64,000 nucleotides of DNA, taken from contig NC_070563.1 in the NCBI RefSeq assembly GCF_026914185.1, positions 5,043,001-5,107,000 of the forward strand. Direction: 5' to 3'. The stretch is from Puccinia triticina. Lineage: Eukaryota; Basidiomycota; Pucciniomycetes; Pucciniales; Pucciniaceae. Positions 10,080 through 23,100 of this stretch are shown one piece after another. Both the position numbers and the translations under genes were made by a program. The notes below the pieces were generated by a model. That model did not search any database. It saw nothing but the letters and a program-made list of their open reading frames with translations, and was not told the DNA's origin. The first letter of the stretch is position 1, and each line of letters opens with the position of its first letter.

Positions 10080-11697
10080 ATGACAGACCGACTCTCCGCT
10101 TTATCAAACGCTGTGAAAGCCGCTAGCGGGATTCCAGTGGAACCCAACCCAGCAAGCAAAGACTCTACTGTCGAGGGCATGCTAACAACCCAAACGACCA
10201 AGGGGAAAGGCTCAGGCTCCCAGGAGCAAGCCAAAACTCAACGGCAAAGCCAAGAGAACCCCAATGTACCCCAGCCATCCAGCAAAGGGAAAACAACCAA
10301 AAAATCCGCCCCTCAGACCAGAAGCGCGACAAAGATTGTTGTCGCGAGAGGATCGGCGGAAGGCCTCTCGACCTCAGGGGACAAGGACAAAGGGCAACCC
10401 CCCACGGCCGCAGGCAAAGTGCCAAGCACCCTAGCGCTTCTGGGAGACAAAACCAGTAAGCACCTCAATACTAAATACAGCATTGGGGACTACATCACAT
10501 CTGACATGCCCCCAAACCGCTAAAGTCCCGGAACCCCCAACAGGTCAAAGACAACAGTTCACCGGGAACTTGATCTCGGTGACTGACCGAGCCACCATCA
10601 TGGCCAAAGCCATGGCAGCCACAAACACCGGCGAAGCGGCCAAGGCCAAGATGCTCTGGGACGTATACCTCTCAATGGCACGAGCGCTACCAGAAGCACC
10701 AAACAATCAACCGGCCACATCCGCCAAACGTCCTAGGGAAGACTCCCCCGAGATCCTAGACCTATCAATGGATGACGATGAGCCTCAGGTGATCGGAGGA
10801 CAAGGCCACGTGGTTAGCAAGAATGATCTTGTCTTTGGTAAGCAACCAAAGAACACACCACGCATACCAAAACCAAAACTCACAACGGCTTTTTCACGAT
10901 TTACAGCCAGCCAAGAAGTGAATACGCACCGCGATGTGGGCTTCACACCCTACTTTGACAAGAAAATCAAGGAGCTGAGGGGCCCGCTGCCCCTCACCAT
11001 ATTCAATAAGCAATGGCAAGACCGGGCAATCGCGCACTACGCTGAGAAGCGTCCCAAATCCAAAGACAACACGTCAGAAAGCCGACTTCGATACACAGGG
11101 TACCCGTACCCTAGTGAATGGACGCAGTCGTTCAGCCAATGGACGACCAACCACCAAGGCTTCCACCAAACACTTCGCGACTTGTAAAACTTCCACACGT
11201 TCGCTGGCTGAGTCCTAAAACACAAGAGCCATTGCGACCGCATCATGGCAAAGAACGGCTTCATGGCAGCACTCCGATATGACGTCAATGTCCAATCAAC
11301 GGTTTTCTCTTACCGAGTCTTAGTGAATGGGAAGCCGGCCGTTGCCGACATCTCTGTTTTCCGGAAAAACATCTTTGAAGATGTCTACGGAGATGCCCAA
11401 AACTTCGGAGAGATAGGGATGACGGACAACCCCTATGCCGCCAATGGACAACGAGCGGACTGGGATCCTCTGACCGGCCAACCCAAACAGCTTTCGGGCG
11501 GCAGAGGTAACGCCAACAACAACCACAAGAACGGCTACAACCGTCCCTCTGAGGACAACGACCAACCGGGCCCAAGCGGTTTGAAGCCACAAAAGAAAGG
11601 AGGCTACCTGGGGAAGAACTTCAATCCAAAGTATAACGAGCAAAATAAGGGGAACGGGGGCAACGGAGAACCTAAGGCACCAGAGGCTACGCCGTAA
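10080..11697 (+). pseudogene. Gag-like ORF of a DIRS-like retroelement, decayed
   Basis: It starts MTDRLSALSNAVKAA at 10080. The frame breaks near 10500, continues from about 10520 in another frame, then passes two in-frame stops (TAA near 11185 and TGA near 11210) before running on to 11697. Recognisable blocks are DISVFRKNIFEDVYG, TDNPYAANGQRADWDPLTG and a Gly/Asn-rich basic tail. It lies directly upstream of a DIRS-type reverse transcriptase in the same direction, so it is read as that element's nucleocapsid ORF. The break near 10500 could be programmed, but the stops argue for decay. Confidence 0.55.
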
Positions 11698-11852
11698 GCC
11701 TCCCAAACTTGACTTGTCTTTCTTTCCCCCCTGTCAAACCCCAACCCAACCTTGACCATTCATGGTTTGCTCTTCACAAATAAACAGGAAATAACGTCAG
11801 CCTCTGGAATTTTTAAGCTCATGTTTTCACTGTTTCCTCTCCAAAAAATTTT

Positions 11853-13577
11853 TTGTTGTGGTCTGCAATTGTACATAGCCAAAGTTACAAGACAACACAG
11901 AAATCCAATTCTACATTCTCAAACGCAATAGCTACTGTCCAAGTTTCTGATGATTGGCCTGTGAGAATATCGTGCGAGATGGATATTCCCAAGTGGGAAG
12001 AAGCGCTGAACAAGGCGGGCCTGATACCGGAGTATCAAGATGTAATCGAAGGGTTCCGCAACGGCTTCCCGCAAGGCATTCCCCAACACATGTGCAAAAA
12101 CCTACCGCACTTCACCCCCCCAAACCACGCCTCAGCGCTGCTAGCACGTGATAAGATCAAAGAATTGATCAGGAAGGAAGTGGCGGCAAAACGTATGTTC
12201 GGCCCTTTCACACACAATGAAGTCCACAAACATTTCCCCTTTTTCAGGTCAAACCCTCTGGGTGCCGTCATCAACGGCAATGGGTCTCTAAGACCAATAA
12301 ACGACCTCTCTTTCCCCAGGGACAACCCAGAGATACCCTTGGTAAACTTGTTTGTCAACGCGGACAACTTCCCTACGACATGGGATGACTTCGCAGTGGT
12401 GGCGAAATTCTTTCGCGGGAGACAAGAACCCTGCCTACTCGCCCTGTTCGATTGGGAAAAGGCATATCGCCAGATACCAACAGCAGCAGATCAGTGGCCA
12501 TACCTCCTAGTCCAAGACTTCGAAAACAAACTGTATGTGGACACCCGCATCACCTTTGGAGGAGTAGCGGGCTGCGGTTTGTTTGGCCAACCCGCCGACG
12601 CTTGGAAAGAACTAATGTCCAAGGAGTTTGAGCTCATCAAAGTCTTCTGATGGGTCAACAACAACCTTTTTGTCAAGGAAATCAATACCAACGTAGATAT
12701 GACGCATATTGTCAAGAGATCCGAAGAACTCGGGGTCAAGACCAACATTGAGAAGAACACCAATTTCAAAGCTGAACAAAAATTCATCGGATTTGTCTGG
12801 AACGGCGTAGACAAAACCGTTCGCCTCCCCCCAGGGAAACTGCAAGAACGGATCACGCAGATCAGAGAATTCCAGATCGAGGGAAGGAAATACCACTATA
12901 ACCAACTTGAAGTCCTTGCTGGAAGGCTCAACCACGTATCTTGCATACTCCCCCAACTCAGATGTTATCTTTGCGGACTGTAGGGTTGGCTGAAGGGTTG
13001 GCAAAACCACAAAGCCGCACGGAAAGTAACAAAAACCGTCAAAGCCGACCTCAAGCAATGGATGATAACGCTGTGTACATTCAAAGAGACAAGGCTAATC
13101 CCCAGCGTAGACCCCACCGACATTGGATGGATCGGAGATGCCTCAACTAGATTTGGGGTAGGAGTACTCATAGACAAACACTGGGCTCGGTTTCAGTTAA
13201 CGCAAGGCTGGGAAGGAGAACAGAAACCCCGAAGAAACATTGCATGGGTAGAAACTGTTGCGATTCGGATCGGTTTGACTATGTTAGAGAAACTCGGTGT
13301 CCAAGCCGGGAATAACCTGATTGTCTGGACAGACAACACCACCGCTGAACTCGCCATTAAAAACCGCAAGTCAAATGATTTCTGGGTGAACGAGGAGTGG
13401 AAAAAGATCCAGGCCCTCCTTGTCAAGCTCCAAATAGACCTAACAGCAAAAAGGGTGACCTCTAAGGAGAACAAAGCAGACACATTGTCCAGAGGTGACA
13501 GCTCCGGACTCCAACAGTCCCACCTGCTGCCAATTTTACTACCACTAGATCTAGATCCCCTGTTTCTACAAATTTAA
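11853..13577 (+). pseudogene. DIRS-like reverse transcriptase-RNase H, inactivated
   Basis: One frame with two stops carries the reverse transcriptase (SNPLGAVINGNGSLRPIND, CLLALFDWEKAYRQIP, FGGVAGCGLFGQPA) and then an RNase H (DIGWIGDASTRFGVGVL, VETVAIRIGL, IVWTDNTTAELAI, KENKADTLSRG). The catalytic box near 12650, expected as WVDD, reads WVNN just after a TGA stop. All three changes fit CpG transitions. A second stop (TAG) lies near 12980. No tyrosine recombinase, the other hallmark of DIRS elements, is recognisable downstream, and neither terminus could be defined. The DIRS assignment rests on the reverse transcriptase and RNase H style. Confidence 0.65.
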
Positions 13578-15388
13578 AAGATTTACAATTTTGAAACCAC
13601 AACCTAACCAAACCAAGCTCACGAGACTCAGATCTCAGAGGGAAGAGGAATCTAGACAATTAACCCCAGTTTTTGTTTCTAAAACCAAGGGTCAAACAGC
13701 TTTCAAAGAGAATAACACAACGCTCGGCATGACCAGCAGCGGAGTGGGATTGTGTGCAAGGGCTCCTGCCCAGGCCAGAGAGATTTGGGTCTAGCACGGA
13801 TCCCCCTCCACGCGTGCTCTTTTCTTTTCTTCTGCTCAGGGGGTTTTTTCCCTCCTCTTGAGCCCCCAAGACGCAAAGTAAACTCTTACGCACTCTTGGG
13901 GCTCGGGGGACACAAGGTGAAAACTCCCCCCCGACCCACACGCGGCCGTCTTGGGATACCGGTATTGGTATCCAGGACGGCCTAGGACAGTGGTTTAGAG
14001 AGTCATCTCGGCACACACATGTCTGAACACGTAAGAAGAAAGAAAAACTATGCATGTCCAAGGTCAAAGACACTTGGCAAGCAACCACCCGGTCCAAACG
14101 GGAACGCGCACACAGGCACGCCTATGTGCGCGCCCAAAGTGAGACGGAGGCTCCCGGAGCCTCCTGTCACTACCGTAACCCCTCACTCCCGACAGGTACC
14201 AGAAGGGACCCGTCGCGGCAGTGCAAGGAATGGATCGATTCTCTTTCATTGACCACTCCCGCCCTAAAGAACCTGCAACTGTATTTCACGGAATTCAAAA
14301 CCAGAAACTACAAAACATGATGATGAGAAATAGGCAATAGAAGGAAGAAGTGACAACAAGATAAAGAATAACCAACCCTGATTTGATAAAGATATATATG
14401 GGAATAATGGACAACCTGAGAGTAGTGGACAATAAGAGGACAAGACTAAGATAGAAATGAGGTTAGTTGGGATTATGAGGAGAGGATCAATGAGGATGGG
14501 AACAAACCAAGTGAAGAGAGAATCTGATCGGGAAGACAAGAAGGGAAGCGAGGTGATACGCGTATGAGAAGGATAGCTAATTAATTGAAGAGATGATCAG
14601 TGAGAATCGAGGAGATGTTCTGAGTTGCTTCGGTGCCTTCTCACCAAGTTGGATACTTGAAGAGTTGAGCGCCGTCGAAAGATATTGGCGATTGAGCAGG
14701 AAGCGCCGTCTTGAGTTAAATTGGCGAGAACAGATTTCAAATCTTGCTGAAGCTGATTGAGTCTGAGAGATCGAAGAAAATTTGAGCTTCAATGATGAAA
14801 AGGTCCCGAATGAGTGAGAGAGATGGAAGAGGGGTTCAACCGGTTAGGTTTGTCTTGATGAGATCAAGTGTCTTGATGTTTTGGACTTTTTCCTCACACG
14901 ATGCGCTACCGCGTGTGCAGCGCGAGTTTCAACACGCCCTCCATCCTTCACCTCCACAACCTTCCCCAAACACGCAACTGAATATGAACCCCGACAAAGA
15001 CTTCACCTACCCTGACAACGTCTGCCGCTGCAAGCTCTGTCCCCTGGCAAGGGGGACGAAGCATTGGAGTTGCCATATCCGTGGATCTCAGGTCGAATCA
15101 AAGGCCGTCAATCAAAGTCACGTCCGCGGCCTTGGGTGGGGAAAATGGACTTGGTGCCCGCATCAGACACACCGATCTCATGGGCCGGGCCTCCTCGGGC
15201 CAGACGCCGCATTCACGGGCGGGGTCACCCGGCCCGACTCGGTTGGGGGGCGTGGCCCAAGTTCATTTGGCCCGCAGCCGCACCCGAATTAGGGCCACGT
15301 GCGCAGCTATTGACGCAGCCTCAACAGCCACTTAGGGTACCGCCCCTCGGGGCCCCAACCCTTAAGTAGAGACTATAGAGCCCCCAGC
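13578..15388. other. No gene recognised
   Basis: 13578-14260 may be the 3' remnant of the DIRS-like element, but no recombinase motif is visible. 14330-14880 is purine-rich on the plus strand with only short frames. 14990-15360 becomes GC-rich. Confidence 0.3.
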
Positions 15389-16111
15389 ATGGCGAATAGT
15401 AGGAGACCAGTTCCCACGCCACCCCAACCATTGGAACCCACCGGACCTTGCCGTCACCTGCCGTCACCACCACCCCATCCCCTTGGCTCCCTCCTTCAGC
15501 CCCAGCCCTACTTGTTGTTTGCGCCCATGATTTCTACGCCAAACCCGACCGGGCGTTGGCCCGGGACCCCCAGCGACAACAGTAAGTTCCTCCGAGCTAC
15601 CACAACCCCCCCCCCCCAGCACCCTTATTTTGCCAGCCCTGGACCATTGCTGACATAGTTGACGATGATCGCCCTGCCCAGCGCGCCCGCGGCGAGGCAA
15701 CCCCCCCCCCCCCCTCCCACACGAGCCTGGTTTAACACTTTTGCCCACTTCAACCAAGCAAGGGCCAACCAGGGGGACAACCTGCCAGACTTAGCACCCC
15801 AGCCGGTAGTTCTGACTCCGACACAGTAGATGTACACCAATCTCGGTGTCACACCTATCCAAGCAGAGCTAGCGGCCAGAATTGAGATGGTGCGTCATCG
15901 TCTGTCCCCCTCATGCCCCCGCCCCCATCACCCAAAGGGCCGCCACTTACACCTGACCGCCAATGCCGTTAATGGCCTGAGCCCCCTGTTCCATTGGACC
16001 TTGTTCCCTACAACCCCCCCACTGCAAGTTGTTCTCCATGTTATCCTCCCTACCTACACAATCTTATCCAAGTTGTTCCCTATGTTATCCTCCCTACGTA
16101 CCCCATCTTAG
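15389..16111 (+). pseudogene. Degenerate Pro-rich coding remnant, unidentified
   Basis: Overlapping plus frames show protein-like patches (PWTIADIVDDDRPAQRARG, FNTFAHFNQARANQGDNLP, TNLGVTPIQAELAARIEM) broken by stops and C-run frame changes near 15610 and 15700. It may be the Pro-rich N-terminus of an old gag or transposon protein. No family was recognised. Confidence 0.25.
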
Positions 16112-17089
16112 CCCAGAAATGAAATGTATGGCCCAATGCCCATACTCTCGGGCCCCCAGCGGGCCCGTTTCCACCTCGATATCCCTCTCTGCTGGCTCAG
16201 TATTGGATTAAGATCTGCCCCCCCCCCCTTCTCCTGCAATGTCTTATTGGACCCCAGGCAAGGAGGGACCCTCGGTGTTGTGATTGCGCCGCCTGAGAGA
16301 TACATAGTTGCCCCAACCTCATGGCCCCATGGATTTGGTGGCCGCAGGCGTTGCTGTGCGCCCCACGCTACCCATGTTGACCACCATGAAGGCCTAGCGT
16401 TGGCCACCCGGCGTTGCTCCTTACGCCCTCAATGATGGCCTAGCCACGCCCGCGCGGCGTAGCGGCGCTCGATCAGAAAGATGCCACGATGGCGGCATCC
16501 GACCGGCCACCTGGGCTTCCCAGGGGACGGCTCAGGTAGTCATACCCTGACAACACGCCGAGGGACCGCATGCCGCCCATACGGGCGTCGTTAGGAGGGC
16601 CAAACCCCTCGCCTAGCGCCCGCCATCGCCCGCGCCAACCTGACCTGCTTCCCCGGTATGTCAAGTTGACGCCCCCCCCGGCCTAGGCGTCATGTGGTCG
16701 ATTCAGGTTGGCGCCAACCAGAACGAACGTATGGCGTGGGGCCTGTATGTCAATTTAATATCCTGGGGAGCCATGCCCAGCTGGCGTTCCCCCCTTGCGG
16801 GGCGCAGGTGGCGCCCCTGGCTGCGTTAAGTGGGCGCCCCGATGGTCCGGGTGTGTACAACTAAAGAGCAAAACAATGTTTCTTTGACTGACGCAGGTCA
16901 ATCATCTAGATTATTGTTTCGCTCCGTTGTTCATTTCTATTCTCATCATCTTCAGAGAGCGGCCCAAACTCCTGCTCTTAGGTAAATCACCCCAGCTCTT
17001 AATAGTTTTGTCTCTCCTTAAAAGTTGTTTCCCACAAGCTAGAGTCTAACATCAAGAAATACAAATCTTAGTCTCTTGAAATCTTTCAG
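16112..17089. other. GC-rich then AT-rich sequence, no complete gene
   Basis: 16430-16860 is GC-rich and full of GGCGCC-type words. 16870-17089 is AT-rich and ends in ctttcag, the splice acceptor of the KDZ exon. An upstream exon may end near 17000, but I could not establish it. Confidence 0.3.
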
Positions 17090-17239
17090 AACCGCAGGAC
17101 AGCAGCTTTTTGTGCAGACACGTTCAACAAAGCGGTTCAGGCTTATGACAAAATGTCTTTCTTTCGTTCCGATTACGACTTCAACAATATTGGCCTCAGA
17201 AGAGTTGATATTCTGATCAAAAAAAATCTTGACTACCGT
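17090..17239 (+). pseudogene. KDZ transposase-family gene, 5' piece (split by nested transposons)
   Basis: This 50-codon exon follows a ctttcag acceptor and reads FCADTFNKAVQAYDKMSFF ... GLRRVDILIKKNLDYR. It then meets the LTR at a codon boundary. After the 37.9-kb insertion, and counting the CCGT target copy once, the frame continues at 55100 with ITEMTKEFKCASKG. That continuity proves the insertion interrupted one gene. Upstream exons with the KDZ catalytic core are not visible in this window. Confidence 0.7.
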
Positions 17240-17802
17240 TGTAGGACTCCAGAGATGGATGGGTAATTGAAGTTCCTTTGAGGGGGAAATAAATTGTATG
17301 AATAGTTTGAAAGGCTATTACAATCTACGGGTGGTTTGAAAGACCTGCCCCACTAATAGTACTATGCAAATAACCAAGAGTCTTGTAATCAATATTTAAA
17401 AAAATGTGGCAGATTCCAAGATAGCTCTTACTTTTATATAGTAATCTCTATCAGACCTAAATACCTAATTCAATGTGTTTTTAGACCGGTTATAACTAAG
17501 GATAACGTGGTTTGTTATGGTGAAGTTCCTCTACTGTTGTTGATGTTATAATTTGTACTACTACTTCTACTTCTACTACTACTACTAATATGCTAATAAG
17601 GAGAATGGGTTGTTGGTTGGTTGGTTGGTTGGTTGGTTGTTGGTTGTTTGTTGGTTTGTTGTTGGTTGGTTGGTTGGTTGTTGATTCAACTACTGTACTA
17701 ACACTCTACTGACTGACTGACTCTACGGTACTCAAGACTACTACTGCTAAACTACCATATGTGACCAATCCTCTATAGGTTGATGGTGAAAAGAGAAATT
17801 AT
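17240..17802 (-). repeat. 3' LTR of gag-protease element, distal half
   Basis: It matches 53972-54534. It includes trinucleotide (tac/act) and ttgg microsatellites at about 17560-17690. It ends at the TAT target of the CACTA element. Confidence 0.88.
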
Positions 17803-17918
17803 CACTTTTTTGGTGACCAGATATCCCAATAGGGATATCTTGTAAAAAATTTGGGACATTTGGGATATTTGGTAAATTTTGACTTTTTTTTTTTTTTTTT
17901 TTTTTGGGTGGGCATCAG
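17803..17918. repeat. Left terminal inverted repeat of the CACTA element
   Basis: It pairs with 46931-47048. It contains a near-palindrome GATATCCCAATAGGGATATC and direct phrases tttgggaca / tttgggata, plausible transposase-binding sites, followed by a long T run. Confidence 0.9.
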
Positions 17919-19254
17919 CTTGAGAAGCTGTCATCTATATACATACACCATGAGGAGTGTAGGATAGCTAATAAAGATTTAAATATTTACATGTATTCAT
18001 CTTATCAGTGGATCCTGCTTAAACCAAGAATTCCAAGCAATCAGGACTGTTGTTTGTCTTTTCATGATTGAAGGGTACAGATAATGGTTTATTGTACATG
18101 CTCTGCATGATTGATACAAGGAGAAAAATACTCGTGTAGAGCCATGGTTAATGCTCAGCATGATTGATACAAAGAGCTTGAAGGGTCGGACCGGTAGGAG
18201 GATAATGCGATGAGGGGCGGGCTCAATAGTGTGTATGGAGAGGATATGGGGCGTGTTGGGGGTTGTTCCGTAGTGCTGAGGATGAGAGTGTGCTGAACGA
18301 AGCGCAGCATTTTTAAGGAGGGGACGACAGGGGGATATGTTTCTTGTTGGTAAGGGGACAATCTACTTGAGCAAGGGCTGAGCTTTGGAGGTTGGTGTCT
18401 GATCTTCCTGGGGCACTGAAGGCTCTGATGTAAAAAAAATGGCCCCGACGGGTAATATTTAGTGGACACGCAAACTGATGGAGAGCCGAATGGCAGAAAG
18501 GTTGTACGGAGGAGACGCCAAAGGTGTCTATTAGAATACCTCCGCTGAAGGTGAATGCACGTATACAGACAATCGTCCACACGGTCGTAGAGACAGAACC
18601 TAAGAATTAACAATACCAAAGCCAAGGAGAGTTAGATGATCAGTCAAAGGAACCAGGAAAGAAAAAAGCAAAAGGGAGACGGAGGAGAGGTTACCATAAG
18701 GTGCGGAAGGAAAGCTGAGGCATAAGGTGCGGAAGGAAAGCTGAGGATCCAGACGATCGGCACCCGGAACCAGTCTTGAGGTAGGAAGAAGACCGGCGAG
18801 CGACGGTACCATGAGATGAGTACAAACTGGAACCGCTAGTGAATGTCCACAAGAGACTGGAGAAGAGCGCGGCGAATTGGATCTTGGCTGAAGAAACCTT
18901 TTTTATCTGCCGAGACCATCCGGATATCCAAGCAAGAGTCAACAAGTAAAAAAAAAAAAAACAGAAATTCTACATGATGGTTGGGCATCGGCGGAGGAGG
19001 CGCTTTCCGTCCGGAGTTTCCTGATCTGGCCGTCGTTGAGCAGAGACGTGGCGCCACCATACGGTCAAACACTAATGCAGAATATTGAAGAATTGTACAG
19101 TATGTAGAATGCCGCAATTAGCAACTCAGCTCACTTCATATTATGTATTTAAATATGTACATATCCACCTTATCGGTGTCCTGGTGGCCCCCAAGAGCCC
19201 CCAAGGCTCATCATCTTTCACCAAAAATTGCATTACATAACCTCATTTACGGAT
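17919..19254. other. CACTA left subterminal region
   Basis: No convincing gene. There are minus-strand open frames at 18155-18625 and 18836-19117 and a 26-bp tandem (cataaggtgcggaaggaaag...) at 18694-18745. The phrase catgattgatacaa recurs near 18105 and 18160. Subterminal repeats are usual in CACTA elements. Confidence 0.4.
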
Positions 19255-20025
19255 ATGTCTATGATAATAAAATTCAAGGCGGATCGCGAAATCTACTTAT
19301 TAGGCCCGTTGGCTCTGCTCAATCACGATATAATTAGCCGGCACTTAACTCGCAACGTTGTTGCTTCGATTATAGATCAGCTTCCGGAATTCTTCCACTC
19401 TGTAGCAACTGAGACCGAAATCTTGAGGAACAAAAGACAAATCTGCCATGCCCTTTGCATCTGCGACAATGGTATGTTTTCTTTCTCGGACTATCAAATA
19501 TTCAAAACAACATACCCAAAGCCAACAATATAAACTTCCTTAATGTCATACCGCATGAAAGGCGCCGTGAACAACGCAAAACTTTGGTTAACCGAATTGG
19601 AAAAAAGTTATTTGATGGAATTGGTCGACCAAGCATTGAGCAATCTGGGTGTGAAGATAACAGGTGTGTGTTGTTTAGCCGATTTCTCTCTTGATCCTTG
19701 ATTGGCGTACATGGGGCTGATTTTGTTGCATCTCACCACCTAATCTTTTCATGACACAGATCATGTCACAGGATCCAAGGGCAACAAAGGTGTCTTATTA
19801 AGTCAACGCGAGCATGACGGAATCATTCAAAAACTAAGAAATCCCAATATCCCTCTGTCGGTTGGTCAAGACCTGGTAGTGCGAGGGTGCATTGAATTGG
19901 TCTCCCTCCTGCATGGTGAATCCAGTCACAAGCTCGAGTTTGGTTTTTATCAAGGCCCAAGTGGGTTGTTTGTTGCCAAGGACCAAATTTCAAAAATTCA
20001 CATAAGATCTTGGCTTGAGTTGTAA
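19255..20025 (+). CDS. CACTA cargo gene of unknown function, three exons
   Basis: Exons 19255-19471, 19562-19663 and 19760-20025 join in phase across two introns of 90 and 96 bp (g|gtatgt...aaag and g|gtgtgt...acag). They give about 194 codons starting MSMIIKFKADREIYLLGPL and ending KIHIRSWLEL. The frame is free of stops. An earlier start (codon 19228) is possible. Patches such as GSKGNKGVLLSQREHDGII and LVVRGCIELVSLLHG look like an ordinary soluble protein. I recognise no family. It is transcribed toward the 3' end of the transposase gene, so the two are convergent. Confidence 0.55.
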
Positions 20026-20175
20026 TAAGAATAATCACCAGCTATTAATCTACAGCGCTTCTTATTTGTAACGGAGATTTGAGCCTTCCTTTTCTCCAAT
20101 TAAGATTAAACATAAAAAAAGAAAAACACATTGATCAATCACAATTGCAATGCCAAAGAAAAAGAAAGACATACA

Positions 20176-23100
20176 TCATCGGTCAAGACAAACTAGCGCA
20201 ATGTATTCTTCAGTAGTTTTTTCTGGAAAATTTTTAGGCTTGTATTTAGTCCAGGCACAATGCGCCAAAATTTCATTTGAGTGGATTATGTGACTACGTG
20301 TCTTGTCTATTTTTTGCAATGTAAGGCCCATTTCATAGTTTTCGAATTGTGTATAAGCTTGTCCAACCGATGACGGGACAGGAATTAAAGGCTTTATAGC
20401 TAGCCAGGTGTTGGTGAAAGTTACTTTATCTGACCGAGAGATACGCCAGTGTTGGAAAATAAGCTTGATGATCCCAAATTTAGCACGGGTGTTTGACTTC
20501 AGAGCAACAACACAATTATTTTCACTCGTATTAACGGAGCAGAACACAATATTCTTGTCCCTTACAACGTTTGGAATCTTCAAAACCTTTAATGTCAAGG
20601 GATCAAGCTTCTGTCGTGATTTGGATTTGCTCAATTGGTCTGAGGCAAGCCACGTTTGATCGCCAAGGGGGAATAACTCATTGATCCGGGCTATAAGTTC
20701 CTCAAAGAGGCGCGTGTCCAGATTGATCCAATTTTTGGTAACTGTTTCAGGAGTGCAACGAATAGGGTTGTAGAGCGACTTAACTTTGCGAACCAACTCC
20801 GCAGGGAGACTGGGGCTGTCTAGGAGAGCTCTGAGGTTCCCAATCCGATAGAAATTTGTTAAGCAAGTGATCTTGATTTGTCCTGTAAAGATGGACAATA
20901 TCAGTACAAATATGTATTTTAAGTGTGTGATCAGTTTGATTTACCAACTGAATTATTTGTGGTGGTCTTCAATACAGTACCCATCAGACGCTCCATAGAA
21001 AAAGACCACCATGCATGGGCAGGTCCGTATTTTTCGAGGCAATCGGAGAGATGGAAAGCCATGTGATGATTTGGAGCCACAGGCGATTCTGGAAAAAGAA
21101 CCGAGCTGCTTTTCATGTATTCTTGAAGGTGGTTGCGGTATTTAGCAATCTTTTCCTTGTTCATTGTTTGTTTAAGCGCAAGATTGACGAGTGAAACCAG
21201 GTGTGCAAAATTATGGAGTAACAATTGGTTAGCCGGATCACCGTCTTCCCATAACACTGGCAGGACAAGTGGCAGTTGGATTGCAAACAGATTTCGCCAT
21301 TCGTCTGCCTTCAGGCTTCCAAAAGAAGCCTTACCAAGGGCTGGAATCGCTCGACCAATCCAGCTTGGTATGTGAAGTTTCTTCAGCTGTCGATTAATGC
21401 TTGATAAGGCGTCTTTATCAAGAATAATTTTGCCGTTAGAGCGAGGGATCCAATTGCCATCCCAGCCTTTCCCTAGCACGAAGTCAGCGTCACTCGAGTC
21501 AGTGTTAGTCCCAAATAACATTTGACCAAAGGGTAATCTCTCTTCAGACTGGTCAGGAGAGGGGCTCGTTGGTCTAGGTTCAGGATTGCTTGAGTTCAAT
21601 GAATCTTTAAGGAGCTCGTGAAGCTCGCAAGATGAGACTGGTGGTGGTTCTTCTTTGTCTTGAACATCGGACATCAGCCAGAACCTTTGACAATGCCACT
21701 TCAAGATTCCTAACAAGAGGTTGTGCATTGCATCCACAACGTGATATTCCAGAATTTTCCAATAAGAAAGCTCGAGTAGAACAGAATAGCGAACACCATG
21801 TTCTGAAAGAATTTTTTTTTTTACTCGGGCATTTTCCGCTAGACGAGATTGATTTGCCCAGTATCGATCATGGTCGGCAAGATTTTGTAATGGCCAAGAT
21901 TTTGAGTCGAAATTCTTGATCTCCTTCTTGTCAATGAGGCAGTAAGAGCACATTAGTCGGGCATTGTGACCAGCAAACCCAAGGCCACGGCGAAGAGCAG
22001 GTAGATCGGCAAAAAAAGGCAGTAATGCTGCACGTATCAGTCGGCCTTCAGAGTGTTGATGGGTTTTTGATAGATAAGTGCCAGTATTCCAGAGGTGCTT
22101 AAGCTGTTCAACCAATGGTCTAAGAATCCAGTTGGTTTGTTCAAGCAAGGGTTCTTTGGGGCCAGGTGCGATCCCAACGAGGAAGATGTTTTTGGGTAGA
22201 TAGCGGAGAGCGACAGGTAAACTCAGGCAAACCATTATGATAAAAGTGACCAAAACATGTTTCCCAGATTGACGACTACCAAAAGGATTGATGCCATCGA
22301 GGAACATCGCAAACGTTAAGTTACCCAAATGTGACGTGAATTGCTGGCCGTCAGGACCAAGGAGTTCCCGCCAGGCACGTGATTCTTGGATATCGGATAT
22401 TTCCGCGGTGTTGTTGAACGGCGAGCAGGACTTTTTGGCAGTCTCTTCTAAGATATCTTCAATACCAGCCCGGGAAAACAATCGGGCCAACCAACTGTCA
22501 AGTTTGTGAAATGCAAAGCAACGGATTGGCTGGCAAACTCCTCGGCGTTCGTGAAATAGATCAGCACCGCAGACTTGACGATCATCTTCGTCCACGTTGG
22601 ATGACGGTTGACTTTGTGTATCTTCATCGTCTTTGAACTGATCTTTAAATTTGTTAGTGTGTTGAGAGGGATGCCGGAATTCACTGTGAACACATTTTTC
22701 GGGGGCCGTTAGAATGGGATACATCGCAAAGCATCGGGGACAACAGACTAAGAAACTGAGATCTGGATCAATTGCTAGATGCCGAATCACTGTGGTGGGA
22801 TCTTTGGGAAACGAGTCAAGTGTTCTTTGTTCAGAATAGTTGAGGCCGCGCGGTTGAGATGATTCGTCCAAGCCATGAGTGCTAACGATCTCTATCAGAT
22901 GACGGTTGAGTTTTAATAGATAAGCCAATGCAACGAGAGAAATCTGCTGGGTCACATAAAAGAGACTTGTTTTCAAGTTTATAAGTAACGTCGCTGGATT
23001 CTTGTTGATGAAATCAATGTGAAATAGGGCTTCAAAGAAAACATAATAATTATTATAAAATTTCTAAGTATTGATTGGCTGCTAATGAGGGGCTAATCAG

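Noticed and set aside
9750..14320. A complete DIRS element with tyrosine recombinase
   Set aside because: No recombinase motif and no matching terminal or internal complementary repeats were found, so only the gag-like and reverse transcriptase parts are called.
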